64,000 bases of DNA from Teichococcus aestuarii (lineage in GTDB: Bacteria > Pseudomonadota > Alphaproteobacteria > Acetobacterales > Acetobacteraceae): NCBI RefSeq assembly GCF_003116135.1, contig NZ_PDOA01000007.1:124001-188000 (forward strand), written 5' to 3'. The notes under the pieces were generated by a model that was not told the origin of the DNA, made no database searches, and worked only from the letters and a program-made list of their open reading frames with translations. Below, one piece after another: positions 52,081-60,939 of this stretch; the stretch's first letter is position 1; the number at the start of each line of letters is the position of its first letter. A program made the position numbers and the translations under genes.

Positions 52081-53682
52081 TCAGGCGCGGCGCACGCCCC
52101 AGGGATAGGGCATGCTGCCCTGCACGAAGCCGCTCAGGTTGTTGCGGTAGGCGGTGCGGGCGACGAACTGGCCGAGCGGGATGGTGGCCACATCGTCCTG
52201 CGCCAGGGCGTTGATCTGGTCGGCCAGGGATTTGCGGGAGGCCTCGTCCGGCGCTTCCAGCCAGGACTGGATCATCGCCTCCATGCGCGGGCTCTCATAC
52301 CAGCCGAACCAGCCCGACGCCCCCGGCCCCTTCACCAGCGAGGACACGCCCGGATTGGCATAGCCCATGGCCGAGCCATAGGTGTGGAAGATGCTCCAGC
52401 CGCCCTTCTCCACCGGCTCGCGGCTGACGCGGCGCTGCACCACCGTGCCCCAGTCCGTCTCGGCCAGCTCCACATTCATGCCGATCTGCCGCAGCAGGTC
52501 GGCCGTCACCTGGCCGTGCGGGCCGATCAGCGGGAAGTCGGTGGGGTTGATGATCACCACCTTCTCCCCCTTGTAGCCGGATTCCGCCAGCCGGGCCTTG
52601 GCGCTGTCCAGGCCGCGCGGCGGCCGGGTCAGTTCGGAGAGATCCTCCGTGCCGTAGGGGGTGCCGCAGGGGAACAGGCTGCGGCACTCGCGCCACAGCG
52701 CCTTGTCCTGCCCGATCGTCACCTGCATGTAGTCGGCCTGGTTCACCGCCAGCGCCACGGCCTGCCGCGTCTTCAGGTCGTTGAAGGGCGGCTGCAGGTG
52801 GTTCAGCCGCATCAGGCTCATGAAGCCGGCGGGGAACAGCGTGTCCAGCTTGATGTTGCGGTTGCGCTGCAGGGTGGGCTGCAGGTCGATCAGCGGCTGC
52901 TCGACCCAGTCCACCTCGCCGGCCTGGAGCGCCGCGGCGGCGGTCGCCGGGTCGGGCATGATGTGCCACTCGACGCGCTCGAAATGCGCCACCTTGCCGC
53001 CGCTGGCCCATTCCGGCGCTTCCTGGCGCGGCCGGTAGCCGTCGAACTTCGTGTAGACGGCGCGGCTGCCGGCGACGAACTCATCCGCCCTGAAGCGGTA
53101 CGGGCCGGAACCCACCACCTCGCTCACCTGCGCGTTGGCATCGGTGCGCGCCAGCCGCTCCGGCATGACGAAGGCCACGTTGGCGTCCGGCTTGGCGATG
53201 GCGTCCAGCAGCATCGGGAAGGGGCGCGTCAGGCGGATTTCCACCGTGCGGTCGTCGGCGGCGCCCCAGCGCTCCACCACCTTGGCCAGCAACTGCCCGA
53301 AGGGGTCGCGCTTCGACCAGCGCTCCAGGCTGGCGGCGGCGTCCTGCGCGCGCACCGGCTCGCCATCGTGGAAGCGCAGCCCCTCGCGCAGGCGGATGCG
53401 CCAGACGCGGCCATCGTCGGAGACGGTGTGGCCCTCGGCCATCTGCGGCTGCGGCTTCTGTGCGGCGTTCACCGCGTAGAGCGTGTCGTACACATGGTAG
53501 CCGTGGATCTGCGTGACGATCGCCGAGGTCCAGATCGGGTCCAGCGCCGTGAGGTTGGCCTGCGGCACGAAGCGCAGCGTGGCGGCGCGCGAGGCCTGGG
53601 CGAGACCGGGCGATGCGAGCGGCGGCAGGGCGAGGGCGAGACCCCCCAGCCCGGCGCCCTGGAGGAGCGAGCGGCGTTGCAT
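52081..53682 (-). CDS. peptide/dipeptide-type ABC transporter substrate-binding protein
   Basis: This 533-residue family-5 binding protein begins with a Tat-like signal (QRRSLLQGAGLGGLALAL, cleavage near AQASRA at about 31). Typical segments are LREGLRFHDGEPVRAQDAAASLERW near 98-122, VVGSGPYRFR near 190-199 and RQAVALAVNQADY near 306-318. No permease or ATPase genes adjoin, so it is an orphan binding protein. It is divergent from the FadR-like regulator gene 161 bp away, which may control it. Confidence 0.84.
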   Translation of the reverse strand: MQRRSLLQGAGLGGLALALPPLASPGLAQASRAATLRFVPQANLTALDPIWTSAIVTQIHGYHVYDTLYAVNAAQKPQPQMAEGHTVSDDGRVWRIRLREGLRFHDGEPVRAQDAAASLERWSKRDPFGQLLAKVVERWGAADDRTVEIRLTRPFPMLLDAIAKPDANVAFVMPERLARTDANAQVSEVVGSGPYRFRADEFVAGSRAVYTKFDGYRPRQEAPEWASGGKVAHFERVEWHIMPDPATAAAALQAGEVDWVEQPLIDLQPTLQRNRNIKLDTLFPAGFMSLMRLNHLQPPFNDLKTRQAVALAVNQADYMQVTIGQDKALWRECRSLFPCGTPYGTEDLSELTRPPRGLDSAKARLAESGYKGEKVVIINPTDFPLIGPHGQVTADLLRQIGMNVELAETDWGTVVQRRVSREPVEKGGWSIFHTYGSAMGYANPGVSSLVKGPGASGWFGWYESPRMEAMIQSWLEAPDEASRKSLADQINALAQDDVATIPLGQFVARTAYRNNLSGFVQGSMPYPWGVRRA

Positions 53683-53772
53683 GGCGTATTCCTTCCCTGA
53701 TCCCCGTCTTTGGGCGGTTGCCGGGAGGCTAGGCAGCGTATCGCCGGAGGGTCAAGGCATGGCTGGCTGGTC

Positions 53773-53815
53773 TTGACGGGCACTGACCGGCGCCATACCG
53801 TGGTCTTACCAGTTG
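53773..53815 (+). promoter_or_regulatory. promoter and FadR-like operator of the GntR gene
   Basis: TTGACG (53773-53778) may be the -35, with a poor -10 at 53796-53801 (TACCGT). TGGT-CTT-ACCA (53801-53811) overlaps it; read on the minus strand as AACTGGTAAGACCA it closely resembles the FadR-class operator. A related TGGTCTTGAC occurs at 53768. Autoregulation by the adjacent gene is likely. Confidence 0.5.
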
Positions 53816-53843
53816 GCCCCCGAATGGCCCGGAGAGAGAACGC

Positions 53844-54611
53844 TTGGAGGAAACGCTGCGCATCACCCGCCCCGACGAGGCGGGCGCCAAGGGCTTCGAC
53901 AAGGTCTTCGCCTTCCTGCGCGAGCAGTTGCTGAACGGCACCATCCGTCCCGGCGACCGCCTCATCGCGGAGCGCGAGCTGGCCGTGCAGCTCGGCGTCA
54001 GCCGCCCGGTCCTGCGCGAGGCGCTGCGGGCGCTGGCCATGCTCGGCGTGGTGGAGATCCGCCAGGGCATGGGCACGGTGGTGCGCCGGCCGGACGTCTC
54101 GGTGCTCGGCGAGTTCTTCACCTTTGTGCTGGCGCAGCAATCCGACATCACCGACGACGTGATGCAGGCACGCATCGCCATCGAGTGCCAGGCGGTGCGG
54201 CTGGCCTGCCAGCGCGCCATGGAGTCCGACTTCACCCGGCTGCGCGAGGCGCTGGCGCGGATCGAGGCGACAATCGACGAGCCGGTGGCCGGTGGCCTGG
54301 CCGACTTCGCCTTCCACCAGCTTCTCGTCGAGGCCGCGCATTCCGCCACGCTGCGCAGCGTCTACAGCGCCATCAGCGACCTGCTGACCCGCTCCCACAT
54401 CGCCCGGCGCGAGGTGGTGCGGGTCAGCCCCGAGATGCGCGCGCATCTCGTCGAGGACCACCGCCGCATCTACATCGCGCTGCTCTCGCGCGACGAGCGG
54501 CAGGTGGACGAGACGCTGCGCGAGCATTTCGCCATCGGCCATGAATTCCGCCTCCGCAATGCCATGGAGGCGGCGCGCCGGGCCCCGGCGCCGCAGGAGA
54601 ACACCGAATGA
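53844..54611 (+). CDS. GntR family transcriptional regulator, FadR-like (FCD)
   Basis: This 255-residue regulator has a winged helix at about 15-80 (LIAERELAVQLGVSRPVLREALRALAMLGVVEI is the recognition region, given by its ends) and an FCD domain with metal/ligand histidines (FHQLLVEAAHSA near 155-166 and EHFAIGHEF near 228). It starts with TTG at 53844, placed 7 bp after GGAGAG; no in-frame ATG fits. Its stop overlaps the rpiB-like start (ATGA), so it leads the catabolic operon and probably represses it. Confidence 0.86.
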   Translation: MEETLRITRPDEAGAKGFDKVFAFLREQLLNGTIRPGDRLIAERELAVQLGVSRPVLREALRALAMLGVVEIRQGMGTVVRRPDVSVLGEFFTFVLAQQSDITDDVMQARIAIECQAVRLACQRAMESDFTRLREALARIEATIDEPVAGGLADFAFHQLLVEAAHSATLRSVYSAISDLLTRSHIARREVVRVSPEMRAHLVEDHRRIYIALLSRDERQVDETLREHFAIGHEFRLRNAMEAARRAPAPQENTE

Positions 54612-55054
54612 AGATCGTCATCGGCAGCGACCATGCCGGCTTTCCGCTGAAGGCGGACGTCATCGCCCATATCCGCGCCCTCGGCCACGAGGTGCAGGAT
54701 GTCGGCTCCTTCACGCCCGACCCGGTGGACTTCCCCGACATCGCCCGCGCGGTGTGCGACACGGTGCGGAAGGGTGGCGCCGAGCGCGGCCTGCTGGTCT
54801 GCGGCACCGGCGTCGGCGCCGTCATCGCCGCCAACAAGATGCGCGGCATCCGCGCCGCCGTCTGCCACGACGCGCATTCCGCCCACCAGTCGGTGGAGCA
54901 TGACGACGTGAACGTCATGTGCATCGGCGCGCAGATCGTCGGCCCCTGGCTGGCGCGCGACCTGGTGGCGAGCTTCCTCGCCGCCGAGTTCCACGCGACC
55001 GAGGACCATGTGCGCCGCGTGCAGAAGCTGCACGCCATGGAAAACGAGGACTGA
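54608..55054 (+). CDS. rpiB: RpiB/LacA/LacB-family sugar-phosphate isomerase
   Basis: This 148-residue protein has the RpiB fold: SDHAGFPLK at 7-15, catalytic Cys in LLVCGTGVGA near 62-71 and GIRAAVCHDAHSAHQSVEHDD near 80-100. Compared with E. coli RpiB the SRQHNDTNV segment is SVEHDDVNV, so the conserved Arg that helps hold the phosphate is replaced. This suggests a substrate other than ribose 5-phosphate, such as a tetrose phosphate. It overlaps the regulator gene (ATGA). Confidence 0.85.
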   Translation: MKIVIGSDHAGFPLKADVIAHIRALGHEVQDVGSFTPDPVDFPDIARAVCDTVRKGGAERGLLVCGTGVGAVIAANKMRGIRAAVCHDAHSAHQSVEHDDVNVMCIGAQIVGPWLARDLVASFLAAEFHATEDHVRRVQKLHAMENED

Positions 55055-55094
55055 TCCGCCGCCCCCGGCGGGGGCGGACACGGGAGGGAATGGC

Positions 55095-55982
55095 ATGACG
55101 GGAACCGTCGGATTCATCGGCCTCGGCACCATGGGCTGCGACATGGCGCGCAACCTGCTGAAGGCCGGCTGGCGTGTGCAGGGCCACGATGTGCGCGAAG
55201 GCGCGGCGCAGGCCATGGCGGCGGAGGGGCTGGTGCCCGCCGCCAGCGTGGCGGAGGCCGCCGCGGGCGCCGACATCGTCGTCACCATGCTGCCGGACAC
55301 GCCGCATGTGCAGGCGGTGGTGCTGGGCGAGGGCGGGCTGCTGGCCAACCCGCCCGCCGGGCGGCTGGTGGTGGACATGAGCACCATCGCCCCCACCGCC
55401 GTGCGCGAGATGCACGTCCGGCTGAAGGCGGCCGGCACCGGCTTCCTCGACGCGCCCGTCTCCGGCGGGCCGCAGGGGGCGAAGGCCGGCACGCTCAGCA
55501 TCATGGTGGGCGGCGAGGCGGCGGATTTCGCCCGCGCCCGGCCGGTGCTGGCGGCCATGGGCACCACCATCAACCATGTGGGGGAGAGCGGCGCGGGCCA
55601 GACGGTGAAGCTGTGCAACCAGCTCATCTGCGGCATCAACCTGCAGGCGGTGTGCGAGGCGCTGGCCCTCGGCCGTGCCGCCGGCGTCGACCTGTCGCAG
55701 ATGCGCGAGGTGCTGCTGGGCGGTTCCGCCGCCTCCTGGATGCTCGACCGGCTGGGCCCGGCCATGATCGCCGGCGAGACGGGGGCGGGGTTCCGCATCG
55801 ACCTGATGCTGAAGGACCTCCGCCTGGTGCGCGAGCTGTCCGATGCCCTGGCCGTGCCGCTGCCCGGCACCGCGCTGGTGACGACGCAGTATGTCGAGGC
55901 CCGCGCGCATGGCGAGGGCGGCAACGGCAACCAGGCGCTGTTCAAGGTCTATGACCGCATGACGAACCAGGCGGCGGGCTGA
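55095..55982 (+). CDS. NAD(P)-dependent beta-hydroxyacid dehydrogenase (HIBADH family)
   Basis: This 295-residue dehydrogenase has the Rossmann motif GFIGLGTMGCDMARNL at 5-20, the substrate-binding DAPVSGGPQGAKAGTL near 119-134 and the catalytic Lys in GAGQTVKLCNQL near 167-178. Members oxidise 3-hydroxyisobutyrate, tartronate semialdehyde or tetronates. GGGAGGGAA precedes ATG by a few bases. In this operon it may act on the product of the isomerase or on an imported sugar acid. Confidence 0.86.
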   Translation: MTGTVGFIGLGTMGCDMARNLLKAGWRVQGHDVREGAAQAMAAEGLVPAASVAEAAAGADIVVTMLPDTPHVQAVVLGEGGLLANPPAGRLVVDMSTIAPTAVREMHVRLKAAGTGFLDAPVSGGPQGAKAGTLSIMVGGEAADFARARPVLAAMGTTINHVGESGAGQTVKLCNQLICGINLQAVCEALALGRAAGVDLSQMREVLLGGSAASWMLDRLGPAMIAGETGAGFRIDLMLKDLRLVRELSDALAVPLPGTALVTTQYVEARAHGEGGNGNQALFKVYDRMTNQAAG

Positions 55983-56001
55983 GCCGGATGGGGGCGCGGC
56001 C

Positions 56002-56685
56002 ATGAACCTCCGGCTCGATTTCGGCGTCGTCTGGGAGCGCTGGCCGCTGTTCGTGGACGGCGCCTGGATGACGCTGCAACTGGCGGTGCTGGCGACGCTG
56101 TTCGGCTTCGCCCTCGGCGCGCTCTGCGCCGTGGGGCGGCGCAGCGGCCCGCCCTGGCTGGCCGGGCTCTGCGGCGCCTATGTCGAGGCGATCCGCAACA
56201 CGCCGCTGCTGGTGCAGATCTTCCTGGTGTATTTCGGCCTCGCCAGCCTCGGCTTCTCGCTCTCCGCCTTCACCGTGGCGGCGTTGGCGCTGACCATCAA
56301 TGTCGGCGCCTACACCACCGAGATCATGCGCGCGGGCTTCGACTCCATCCCCCGCGGGCAGCTCGAGGCGGGGGAGTGCCTCGGCCTCTCCCAGCGGCAG
56401 GTCTACTGGCACGTGCTGCTGCTGCCGGCGATGGAGCGCGTCTATCCGGCGCTGACCAGCCAGTTCGTGCTGCTGATGCTGGCCTCCTCCGTCACCTCGC
56501 AGATCTCGGCGGAGGAGCTGACGGCGGTGGCCAACTACATCCAGTCCGACACCTACCGCGCCTTCGAATCCTACATCACCGTGGCGGTGTTCTACCTGGC
56601 GCTGTCCTTCGTCATGCGGCTGGGCTTCTGGGGGCTGGGGCTGCTGCTCTTCCCGCGCCGCCGCCGCCTTGGCACGCCGCTGTGA
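56002..56685 (+). CDS. polar amino acid-type ABC transporter permease
   Basis: This 227-residue permease has five hydrophobic helices and the EAA loop region (EAGECLGLSQRQVYWHVLLLPA, ends EAGECLGL...LLLPA, near 121-142). AIRNTPLLVQIFLVYFGL near 66-83 is the hallmark of His/Glu/Gln permeases. It is followed by a second permease, an ATPase and a binding protein, giving a complete importer. Confidence 0.9.
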   Translation: MNLRLDFGVVWERWPLFVDGAWMTLQLAVLATLFGFALGALCAVGRRSGPPWLAGLCGAYVEAIRNTPLLVQIFLVYFGLASLGFSLSAFTVAALALTINVGAYTTEIMRAGFDSIPRGQLEAGECLGLSQRQVYWHVLLLPAMERVYPALTSQFVLLMLASSVTSQISAEELTAVANYIQSDTYRAFESYITVAVFYLALSFVMRLGFWGLGLLLFPRRRRLGTPL

Positions 56686-56695
56686 GGAGGACGCC

Positions 56696-57370
56696 ATGAT
56701 CGCGACCCAACTCGGTGCCTCGCATCTCCAGTTCCTGCTCCAGGGCGCGCTGTGGACGGTGGTGCTCTCCGCCATCGCGCTGGTGGGCGGCGGGCTGCTG
56801 GGCTTCCTGGTGGCGCTGTGCCGCGTCTCCGCCAGCCGCGCCGTGCGCATCGCGTCCGGCGTCTATGTGCAGGTGGTGCAGGGCACGCCGCTGCTGGTCA
56901 TCATGTTCCTGGTGTTCTTCGGCCTGCCGCCGCTGGGCATCAACGTCTCGCCGCTCACCGCCGCCAGCGCCTCGCTGATCCTCTATGTCAGCGCCTATAT
57001 GGGCGAGATCTGGCGCGGCTGCATCGAATCCGTGCCGAAGCCGCAATGGGAAGCCGCCGAGTGCCTGGCGATGAGCCGCACCCAGCGCATGTTCTACGTG
57101 GTGCTGCCGCAGGCGGTGCGCATCGCCACGCCGCCCACGGTCGGCTTCCTGGTGCAGATCGTCAAGAACACCTCGCTCGCCTCCGTGGTCGGCTTCGTCG
57201 AGCTGGCGCGCGCCGGGCAGATCATCAACAACAGCCTGTTCGAGCCCTTCCTCGTCTATCTCATCATCGCGCTGCTCTACTTCGCGATGTGCTATCCGCT
57301 CTCCCGCTGGAGCCGGCGGCTCGAACGCAGGACCGGCTATGCGCGCCGGCAGCAGGTGGTGACCCCATGA
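56696..57370 (+). CDS. polar amino acid-type ABC transporter permease
   Basis: This 224-residue second permease has the same family pattern (VVQGTPLLVIMFLVFFGLP near 61-79 and an EAAECLAMSRTQRMFYVVLPQA loop, ends EAAE...LPQA, near 117-138). ATG 56696 has GAGGAGG upstream at 56685-56691. Its stop overlaps the ATPase start (ATGA). It pairs with the preceding permease as a heterodimer. Confidence 0.9.
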   Translation: MIATQLGASHLQFLLQGALWTVVLSAIALVGGGLLGFLVALCRVSASRAVRIASGVYVQVVQGTPLLVIMFLVFFGLPPLGINVSPLTAASASLILYVSAYMGEIWRGCIESVPKPQWEAAECLAMSRTQRMFYVVLPQAVRIATPPTVGFLVQIVKNTSLASVVGFVELARAGQIINNSLFEPFLVYLIIALLYFAMCYPLSRWSRRLERRTGYARRQQVVTP

Positions 57371-58119
57371 GCCAGCCCACTTCCTCCTCCGCCGGCCCCG
57401 TCGTCGCGCTGCGCGACGTGCACAAGAGCTTCGGCAGCCTCAAGGTGCTCGACGGCGTCTCCTTCGAGGTGGCGCGCGGCGAGGTGCTGGCCATCATCGG
57501 CCGCAGCGGCTCCGGCAAGAGCACGGCGCTGCGCTGCATCGACCGGCTGGAGACCATCGAATCCGGCGAGATCACCGTCTGCGGCCACCGCGTCAGCGAC
57601 CCGAAGCTGCCGCTGCGCGCGCTGCGGCTCGATGTCGGCATCGTCTTCCAGAGCTACAACCTGTTTCCGCACCTGACCATCGAGGAGAACATCTGCCTCG
57701 CGCCGGTGACGGTGAAGGGACGGCGCCGCGCCGAGGCGCGTGAGACGGCGCGCCGCGTGCTGGGCCAGGTGGGCCTCGGCGACAAGCTCGATTCCTACCC
57801 CGAGCAGCTCTCCGGCGGCCAGCAGCAGCGCGCCGCCATCGCCCGCAGCCTGGCGATGGAGCCGCAGGTGATGCTGTTCGACGAGGTGACCTCCGCCCTC
57901 GACCCGGAGCTGACCGGGGAGGTGCTGCGCGTCATCGAGCAGCTCGCCGCCGGCGGCATGACGATGGTAATGGTGACGCACGAGATGGGCTTCGCCCGGC
58001 GCGTTGCCGACCGCATCGTGTTCATGCACCGCGGCAAGGTCTGGGAGACCGGGCCGGCCACGATTCTCGAGGCGCCGGAGACGGCCGAGCTGCGGCAGTT
58101 CGTCGGCAGCGGCCTCTGA
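57367..58119 (+). CDS. polar amino acid-type ABC transporter ATP-binding protein
   Basis: This 250-residue ATPase has Walker A GRSGSGKS near 41-48, Q-loop FQSYNLFPHLT near 93-103, signature LSGGQQQRAAIARSL near 147-161 and Walker B MLFDEVTSALDPE near 169-181 (GlnQ-like DEVTSALDPE). The ATG overlaps the permease stop. It drives the importer of the operon. Confidence 0.92.
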   Translation: MSQPTSSSAGPVVALRDVHKSFGSLKVLDGVSFEVARGEVLAIIGRSGSGKSTALRCIDRLETIESGEITVCGHRVSDPKLPLRALRLDVGIVFQSYNLFPHLTIEENICLAPVTVKGRRRAEARETARRVLGQVGLGDKLDSYPEQLSGGQQQRAAIARSLAMEPQVMLFDEVTSALDPELTGEVLRVIEQLAAGGMTMVMVTHEMGFARRVADRIVFMHRGKVWETGPATILEAPETAELRQFVGSGL

Positions 58120-58150
58120 TTCCACAAACAGGACACGGGAGAGTTCCAGA

Positions 58151-58966
58151 ATGAGCAACGTCACACGCAAGCAGTTCCTCGGCGGCGGCGCCGCGCTGGC
58201 CGCGCTCGTCGCGCTCGGCGGCCGCCCCGCCCGCGCCGACCAGCTCGACGACATCATGCGCGCCAAGAAGATCCGCGTGGCCACCGACCTCGCCATCCCG
58301 CCCTCCGGCATGATGAGCCCGCAGATGGAGCCGATCGGCTCCGACGTGGAGGTGGCCAAGCTGCTGGCGCAGGATTGGGGCCTGGAGCTGGAGTTCGTGC
58401 AGACCACGGGCGCCACCCGCATCCCGAACGTGCAGACCAACAAGGCCGACATCATCATCTCCACCCTCTCCGTCACGCCGGAGCGGGCGAAGGTCGTCGC
58501 CTTCTCCAAGCCGTATGCGGCGCTGCAATCGGTGGTGGGCGGCGCGCGCGACCTGCCGGTGAAGGGCCTGGCCGACCTGCGCGGCCGCGCCGTCACCGTC
58601 ACCCGCGGCACGACGCAGGACACCGAGCTGACCGGCCTCGCCCGCGAGCACGGCTTCCGCGTCGTCCGCTACGACGACGACGCCACCATGGTGACGGCGG
58701 CGGTGAGCGGGCAGGCGGAGATGGTGGCCACCTCCGCCACCCTGGTGGCGCAGATCGGCCAGCGCATCCCGGCCAAGAACTTCGAGCCGAAATTCGTGCT
58801 GCGCAACTTCGACCTCGCCATGGGGCTGCGCCAGGGCGAGACGGCGCTGATGGAGAAGGTCAATGCCTGGATCGACACCAACATCCGCAACGGCAAGCTG
58901 AACGCCATCTACAAGAAGTACCACGGCGCCGAGCTGCCCGAGCATATGCGCGGCACGGGCGCCTGA
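58151..58966 (+). CDS. polar amino acid-type ABC transporter substrate-binding protein (family 3)
   Basis: This 271-residue periplasmic protein has a signal peptide (residues 1-29, ending ARA-D). The family-3 fold shows IGSDVEVAKLLAQDWG near 62-77 and TNKADIIISTLSVTPERAKVVAFSKPY near 95-121 (ends TNKAD...FSKPY), with a C-terminal KLNAIYKKYHGAELPE segment. Family-3 proteins bind amino acids, but the neighbouring sugar enzymes suggest an amino-sugar or sugar-acid ligand. Confidence 0.88.
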   Translation: MSNVTRKQFLGGGAALAALVALGGRPARADQLDDIMRAKKIRVATDLAIPPSGMMSPQMEPIGSDVEVAKLLAQDWGLELEFVQTTGATRIPNVQTNKADIIISTLSVTPERAKVVAFSKPYAALQSVVGGARDLPVKGLADLRGRAVTVTRGTTQDTELTGLAREHGFRVVRYDDDATMVTAAVSGQAEMVATSATLVAQIGQRIPAKNFEPKFVLRNFDLAMGLRQGETALMEKVNAWIDTNIRNGKLNAIYKKYHGAELPEHMRGTGA

Positions 58967-58991
58967 GCATCACTCCCTGGGGCGGCATGGC

Positions 58992-59915
58992 ATGATCCTG
59001 GTCTTCGGCTCGATCAATCTCGACCTCGTGGCGCGGGTGCGCGCCATTCCCCGCCCCGGGGAGACGGTGCTGTCGGAGCGCTACGACCTCTCCTTCGGCG
59101 GCAAGGGCGCCAACCAGGCGGTGGCCGCGGCGCGCGCCCGGAAAGACACGGCGCTCGCCGTGCGCATGGCCAGCGCCGTGGGCGAGGATGATTTCGGCCG
59201 CTCGGCGCTGGACAACCTGGCGCGGAACGGGGTGGACATCGCGGCGGTGCGCGCCGTCGGCCTGCCCACGGGCTGCGCCTTCATCACCGTCAGCGCGGCG
59301 GGGGAGAACGCCATCACCGTGGCCAGCGGCGCCAACCGCGCCGTCTCCAGCGCGGCGCTGCCCGATGCGCTGCTGGAGGGGGTGCGGGTCCTGGTGTTGC
59401 AGATGGAGGTGCCGCCGGCCGAGGCGCTGGCGGTGGCCCGGCGCGCCCGCGCGCGCGGCGCCCGGGTGCTGCTGAACCTCGCCCCCGCGCCGGGCGAGGC
59501 CGAGGCGGCGCTGCTGCCCGCCCTCCTGGCGGAGACCGACCTGCTGGTGGCGAACGAGCACGAGGCGCTCACCGCGCTGGCGCTGCTGGGCGAGGCGGAG
59601 ACGGACCCGGAAGCGGCCATGCGGCGCCTCGCCATGCGCTGCGGCGAGGCCGGCATCGTCACCCTTGGCCGGGCCGGCGCCGTGGCCTTCACTGGCGCGG
59701 GCGAGACGCTGCGGGCCGCCGCCCTGCCCGTGGAAGCGGTGGACACCACCGGCGCCGGCGACACCTTCATGGGCATCCTGGCCGCCGCGCTGGCGGAGGG
59801 GATGCCGCTGGCGCCAGCCCTCTCGCGCGCCTGCGCCGGGGCCTCCATGGCCTGCCTCGACCCGGGCGCGCAGGCCGGCATGCCAAACGCGGCGGCGCTG
59901 GACGCGGCCGGCTAG
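58992..59915 (+). CDS. rbsK: PfkB-family sugar kinase (ribokinase-like)
   Basis: This 307-residue kinase has the PfkB signature: LSFGGKGANQAVAAARA near 33-49 and DTTGAGDTFMGIL near 248-260 with the catalytic Asp. FGSINLDLV at 5-13 is ribokinase-like. It phosphorylates a sugar or sugar derivative with ATP. Being the last gene of the RpiB/dehydrogenase/ABC operon it probably acts on the imported compound. Its TAG stop is shared, as CTAG, with the stop of the convergent LysR gene. Confidence 0.85.
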   Translation: MILVFGSINLDLVARVRAIPRPGETVLSERYDLSFGGKGANQAVAAARARKDTALAVRMASAVGEDDFGRSALDNLARNGVDIAAVRAVGLPTGCAFITVSAAGENAITVASGANRAVSSAALPDALLEGVRVLVLQMEVPPAEALAVARRARARGARVLLNLAPAPGEAEAALLPALLAETDLLVANEHEALTALALLGEAETDPEAAMRRLAMRCGEAGIVTLGRAGAVAFTGAGETLRAAALPVEAVDTTGAGDTFMGILAAALAEGMPLAPALSRACAGASMACLDPGAQAGMPNAAALDAAG

Positions 59916-60811
59916 GAAAGCGCCGCCAGCCGCCCTTCCAGCCAGCCTGCCAGCCGCTCCACCGCATCGGGCAGGCGGCGGCCGGCGCGCGCCAGCAGGT
60001 GTGCCGTGGCGTGGCGCAGCAGCGGGTCGGCCAGCGGCACGGCGACGAGCTGGCCCGCGCGCAGCTCCTCCAGTGCGGCGAAACCGGGCAGGAAGGCGAC
60101 GCCCAGCCCCGCCCGCACGAAGCGCCGCTGCAGCTCGAACGCCTCCGTCTCCAGCCGGGGTGAGAGGCGGAAACCCTCATCCGCCTCCACCCGCGCCAGC
60201 AGGCGGCGCACGCCATGGTCCTCGGGCGGCAGGGCGGCGGGCAGGGTGGCGAAGGCGCGCAGCGGCCGGGGCGTGCCATCCTCGGCCAAAGCGTGGCCCG
60301 GTGGCAGCAGCGCCGCCAGCGGCTGCGGCGCCAGACGGCGCGACACCACCCCCGCATGCGCCGGCGGGTTGTAGGCCAGGCCGAGATCCGTCTCTCCCTC
60401 GGCCACGGCGCGCAGGATCTCGCCCGTGGTGCCGAGCGCTACGCGGTAGGCGACGCCAGGATGCGCCGTGGCGAAGCCGGCCAGCCCGTTCTCCAGCAGG
60501 TCGGGCAGGAAGCCGGCGCCGCAGCGCAGCCGCACCGTGCCCTGCGGCGCGCCGCGCAGCCGGCGCAGGCGATCCTCCAGGAAGGCGGCTTCCTCGGCCT
60601 GCCGCTCGGCATGCTCGGCCAGGATGCGGCCGGCCTCGGTGGGGGTCACGCCGCGCGGCAGGCGCTCCAGCAGCGCGGTGCCGTGATGCGCCTCCAGCTC
60701 GGCCACCTGCCGGCTGACCGCCGAGGCCGCCACATGCAGCGCCTCCGCCGCGCCGCGCACCGAGCCGGCGCGCACCACCGCCAGGAAGTAGCGCAGCGCG
60801 CGCGGGTTCAT
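59912..60811 (-). CDS. LysR family transcriptional regulator
   Basis: This 299-residue regulator has an N-terminal helix-turn-helix (residues 1-60; GSVRGAAEALHVAASAVSRQVAELE is the recognition region, ends GSVRG...QVAELE) and the periplasmic-like effector domain from about 90. The start ATG 60811 is chosen over upstream frame extensions because MNPRALRYFLAVV is the typical beginning. It is divergent from the FAD oxidoreductase gene, which it probably controls. Its stop overlaps that of the kinase gene (CTAG). Confidence 0.88.
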   Translation of the reverse strand: MNPRALRYFLAVVRAGSVRGAAEALHVAASAVSRQVAELEAHHGTALLERLPRGVTPTEAGRILAEHAERQAEEAAFLEDRLRRLRGAPQGTVRLRCGAGFLPDLLENGLAGFATAHPGVAYRVALGTTGEILRAVAEGETDLGLAYNPPAHAGVVSRRLAPQPLAALLPPGHALAEDGTPRPLRAFATLPAALPPEDHGVRRLLARVEADEGFRLSPRLETEAFELQRRFVRAGLGVAFLPGFAALEELRAGQLVAVPLADPLLRHATAHLLARAGRRLPDAVERLAGWLEGRLAALS

Positions 60812-60939
60812 CGGCGGGGCAGGGGGCTCATGCGGCGGCATCCTGCGGCCCTGCCGGCGGGCTGGCAATCCACTGCCGCCGGCTTGCGCGGGGCGCCATT
60901 CGGCGCAGGATATGGGGCGACAGCAGGGGAGCAGGCGGA

